From Lactonifactor sp050944855 (GTDB lineage: Bacteria > Bacillota > Clostridia > Lachnospirales > Lachnospiraceae), in the NCBI GenBank assembly GCA_050944855.1, contig JBMNRU010000043.1, positions 1 to 7,891 of the forward strand: DNA of 7,891 nucleotides, read 5' to 3'. Below, one piece after another: positions 6,591 through 7,891 of this stretch. Both the position numbers and the translations under genes were made by a program. The notes beneath the pieces are model-generated. The model did no database searches and was not told where the DNA came from. It saw only the letters and a list, made by a program, of their open reading frames with translations. Within the stretch, counting starts at the first letter, position 1. Each line of letters starts with the position of its first letter.

Positions 6591-7516
6591 TTACAAATAT
6601 TTTTTGAATGCCTTCTTCATCTTGATTGCCATATCCATCATCCAATCAAATTGCTCAGACCAAGTGTCCTTGTTATCAAAATCAACCGTTTTATACACCA
6701 GGATACGGCTTGCCTTTTTCTCCGGTAGTTCATTCCATTCAAGCTCCACACCCATCTCTTGTTCAATGGCTGCTTTGTTGGAATGGAATTTATGATACAG
6801 TTCTTTGTCGTCAGAAATATACCATTCCACAAGTACGTGATTGTACTTTCTTATCTGCGACATACTGATGTGACAAGCCGAGGAACCTACGCTGAATGTC
6901 ATCCAATGGTCTGTACTTGCCTTCCTCTTATTGAACTGCTTTGCAAATGCATGATTTTGGAATGCATAGTCGTTGAAAGCAACCCAATAGTCATACCTCG
7001 CTTGAAGCGTAGGGGAATTACTGGTGTTACCCTTGATTTCCTTTGTCCAGTCATTCGGCTTTTCCACCACTTCAAACTTAACGGCAATATCAGAACTGCC
7101 GATTTGATACAGTTTAATTTCTACCAGGAAGAAAGCAATATTCTCATCGTGTGGTTATTCAGCCACTCAATTGCAGAGCGATGTTCTTCTCTTGCTCTCT
7201 TAACAACCCAAATTACAATATCGGCAGATTTGCCGGATGCATATGTAATCAATTTACCAAGGTGGTCATGGTTTGTATCTTCAAGCTGATTCTCAATGAT
7301 GATTTTTCTGTCCGTTCCAGTTTCGGTTGCATAGATGTCCACATTGAAATCTCCAACGCTGGACTCGGTTTCATCAACGGTAATCTCCAAACCAACGGCA
7401 TCCGCCAGCAACGCAAGATTATCCTCTTCTGCAAGCCAAGGAGTGAAGTCTATTGCCTCATGTGGCCATACCTTTCTCAAGTCTTTTATTTCTTTCAATT
7501 TTCCTAAATTAATCAA
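6591..7516 (-). pseudogene. DUF4268-type protein gene, broken by a one-base frameshift
   Basis: Two minus-strand frames, 7516 to 7121 and 7148 to 6591, join into one protein of about 308 aa if a single base is restored between 7148 and 7149. Across the join the sequence then reads smoothly (NNHT, one residue, DENIAFFLVEIKL). The N-terminal half carries FNVDIYA and IIIENQ followed by DHLGKLITYA. These resemble a PD-(D/E)XK nuclease core (D60, E75-x-Q77) with Gln in place of the usual Lys. The C-terminal half (about 160-308) fits DUF4268. The start is TTG 7516, preceded at seven bases by AAGGAGG (7524-7530). The first frame alone would end at a TAG at 7121-7123, losing the whole DUF4268 half. 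Homologues occur in defence and mobile regions; function is not established to my knowledge. It may be a real mutation or a sequencing error, but it is not in a homopolymer. Confidence 0.85.
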
Positions 7517-7523
7517 CTCTATT

Positions 7524-7530
7524 CCTCCTT
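7524..7530 (-). promoter_or_regulatory. Ribosome binding site that sets a TTG start
   Basis: AAGGAGG on the minus strand is seven bases before TTG 7516. An upstream in-frame start near 7585 has no such site, so the upstream extension is probably not translated. Confidence 0.65.
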
Positions 7531-7668
7531 GCCGTGCAATTAACCATTCTATCAACTTAACAATAGGCAAAATCATCTTGTCCACTCGACTTTACCCATT
7601 TTCAACCTGTCAACTCAACCTATCATTTTCACCATAAGCCGGGTGTTGAATCTTCCGCTTGGCAGCCG

Positions 7669-7746
7669 TCAAGCCAAGATGCCCAACTCTCGGAAATGCC
7701 TTGTTTTCAAGCCTTTTTCGGTATTTACTTCTGTACTTTTGACATC
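7669..7746 (-). pseudogene. Probable remnant of the C-terminal end of the mobile-element HTH gene
   Basis: The frame one step away from the HTH gene reads DVKSTEVNTEKGLKTRHF and ends in TGA at 7669-7671. Its polar, lysine- and threonine-rich make-up fits the tail of the protein whose beginning lies at 7745-7891. If so, the middle of that gene, including most of the DNA-binding domain, has been deleted and the frame shifted. This is inference from composition and position. The rest of the space down to 7517 shows only the leader of the DUF4268-type gene. Confidence 0.35.
7683..7725. repeat. Degenerate direct repeat, copy B
   Basis: This is the upstream partner of the repeat at 6543-6583, in the same orientation about 1.14 kb away. 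It falls in the decayed tail of the mobile-element HTH gene, so copy A may be a second remnant of the same tail. Confidence 0.45.
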
Positions 7747-7891
7747 AACACGACGCACTCAACATGGGAATGGCGGGGAAACAGGTCAAGTCCTTATTGG
7801 AACGGTCAATCAGATAGATCAGGACAGACAGCGCACGGCTTTTCAGAACGCTTTCATAGGCTTGTTTCTTTAACTCGGCTTGTTTTGTCAT
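7745..7891 (-). pseudogene. Mobile-element helix-turn-helix protein, N-terminal remnant
   Basis: The ATG lies at the very end of the window (7889-7891), and the frame stops at TGA 7745-7747 after 48 residues. The opening MTKQAELKKQAYESVLKSRA, then LIYLIDRSNKDLTCFPAIP, is the start I recall for a family of helix-turn-helix proteins carried by integrative conjugative elements of Clostridia. In those the segment after FPAIP leads into the recognition helix (an S-V-S-T-V-K-R-A-like motif). Here it is replaced by MLSASC and a stop, so the HTH is missing. The upstream promoter and ribosome binding site fall outside the window. The gene points to a mobile-element origin for this region. Family recall is from memory, not from a search. 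Confidence 0.65.

Noticed and set aside
6759..7289. Plus-strand 176-codon open frame
   Set aside because: It is antisense to the DUF4268-type gene, spans the frameshift only by chance, and its Cys/Leu-rich translation matches no family I know.
7540..7625. Promoter for the DUF4268-type gene (TTGACA on the minus strand near 7612)
   Set aside because: The -35-like hexamer has no matching -10 at the right distance, and a TAGAAT nearer the gene has no -35. I could not support a full promoter.
7658..7678. CTTGGC/GCCAAG hairpin as a terminator
   Set aside because: The stem is only six pairs with a nine-base loop and no T-tract on either side.
7643..7873. Plus-strand 76-codon open frame opposite the mobile-element HTH gene
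   Set aside because: It is antisense to the recognisable MTKQAELKKQ reading frame and has no ribosome binding site; a shadow frame.
1..7891. CRISPR array, tRNA or rRNA genes
   Set aside because: No regularly spaced identical repeats of suitable length and no recognisable RNA gene segments were seen on either strand.

Overview
The window looks like a piece of a defence island on a mobile element of a gut-type Firmicute (Clostridia-like). The signs are AT-rich coding, strong GGAGG ribosome binding sites with frequent GTG/TTG starts, and at the right edge the start of a small helix-turn-helix protein of a type I recall from integrative conjugative elements of this group. The host assignment is inference.

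Layout: (1) Bases 1-127 are a short unassigned fragment, probably a piece of a minus-strand gene. (2) 128-1629 (+) is a three-gene cluster: an unrecognised 140-aa protein, a small excisionase/MerR-like DNA-binding protein, and an RloC/AAA_13-like ATPase that is cut off right at its CPYC zinc-hook motif. (3) 1566-6385 (-) is a four-gene, tightly coupled restriction-modification operon. In transcription order it holds a small excisionase-like HTH protein, an Eco57I/TaqI-type N6-adenine methyltransferase, a C5-cytosine methyltransferase, and a fusion of a PD-(D/E)XK nuclease with an N6-adenine methyltransferase that ends inside its target-recognition region. A good sigma-A-type promoter and a helically phased direct-repeat array lie just upstream. 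(4) 6591-7516 (-) is a DUF4268-type gene broken by a one-base frameshift and followed by a clear rho-independent terminator. (5) 7517-7891 holds a gene-poor leader and the decayed mobile-element HTH gene.

The two defence cassettes converge and both end at about 1566-1575, each apparently truncated, so this point is a rearrangement breakpoint or an assembly chimera. The complete part of the RM operon would give methylation of adenine and cytosine by separate enzymes plus a nuclease-methylase. With its recognition domain cut short, the nuclease-methylase may be inactive, leaving the two stand-alone methylases as the probable working enzymes.

The most interesting observations are the three-methyltransferase cassette under an excisionase-like regulator, its phased repeat array, the same regulator type heading the second cassette, and the shared truncation point.
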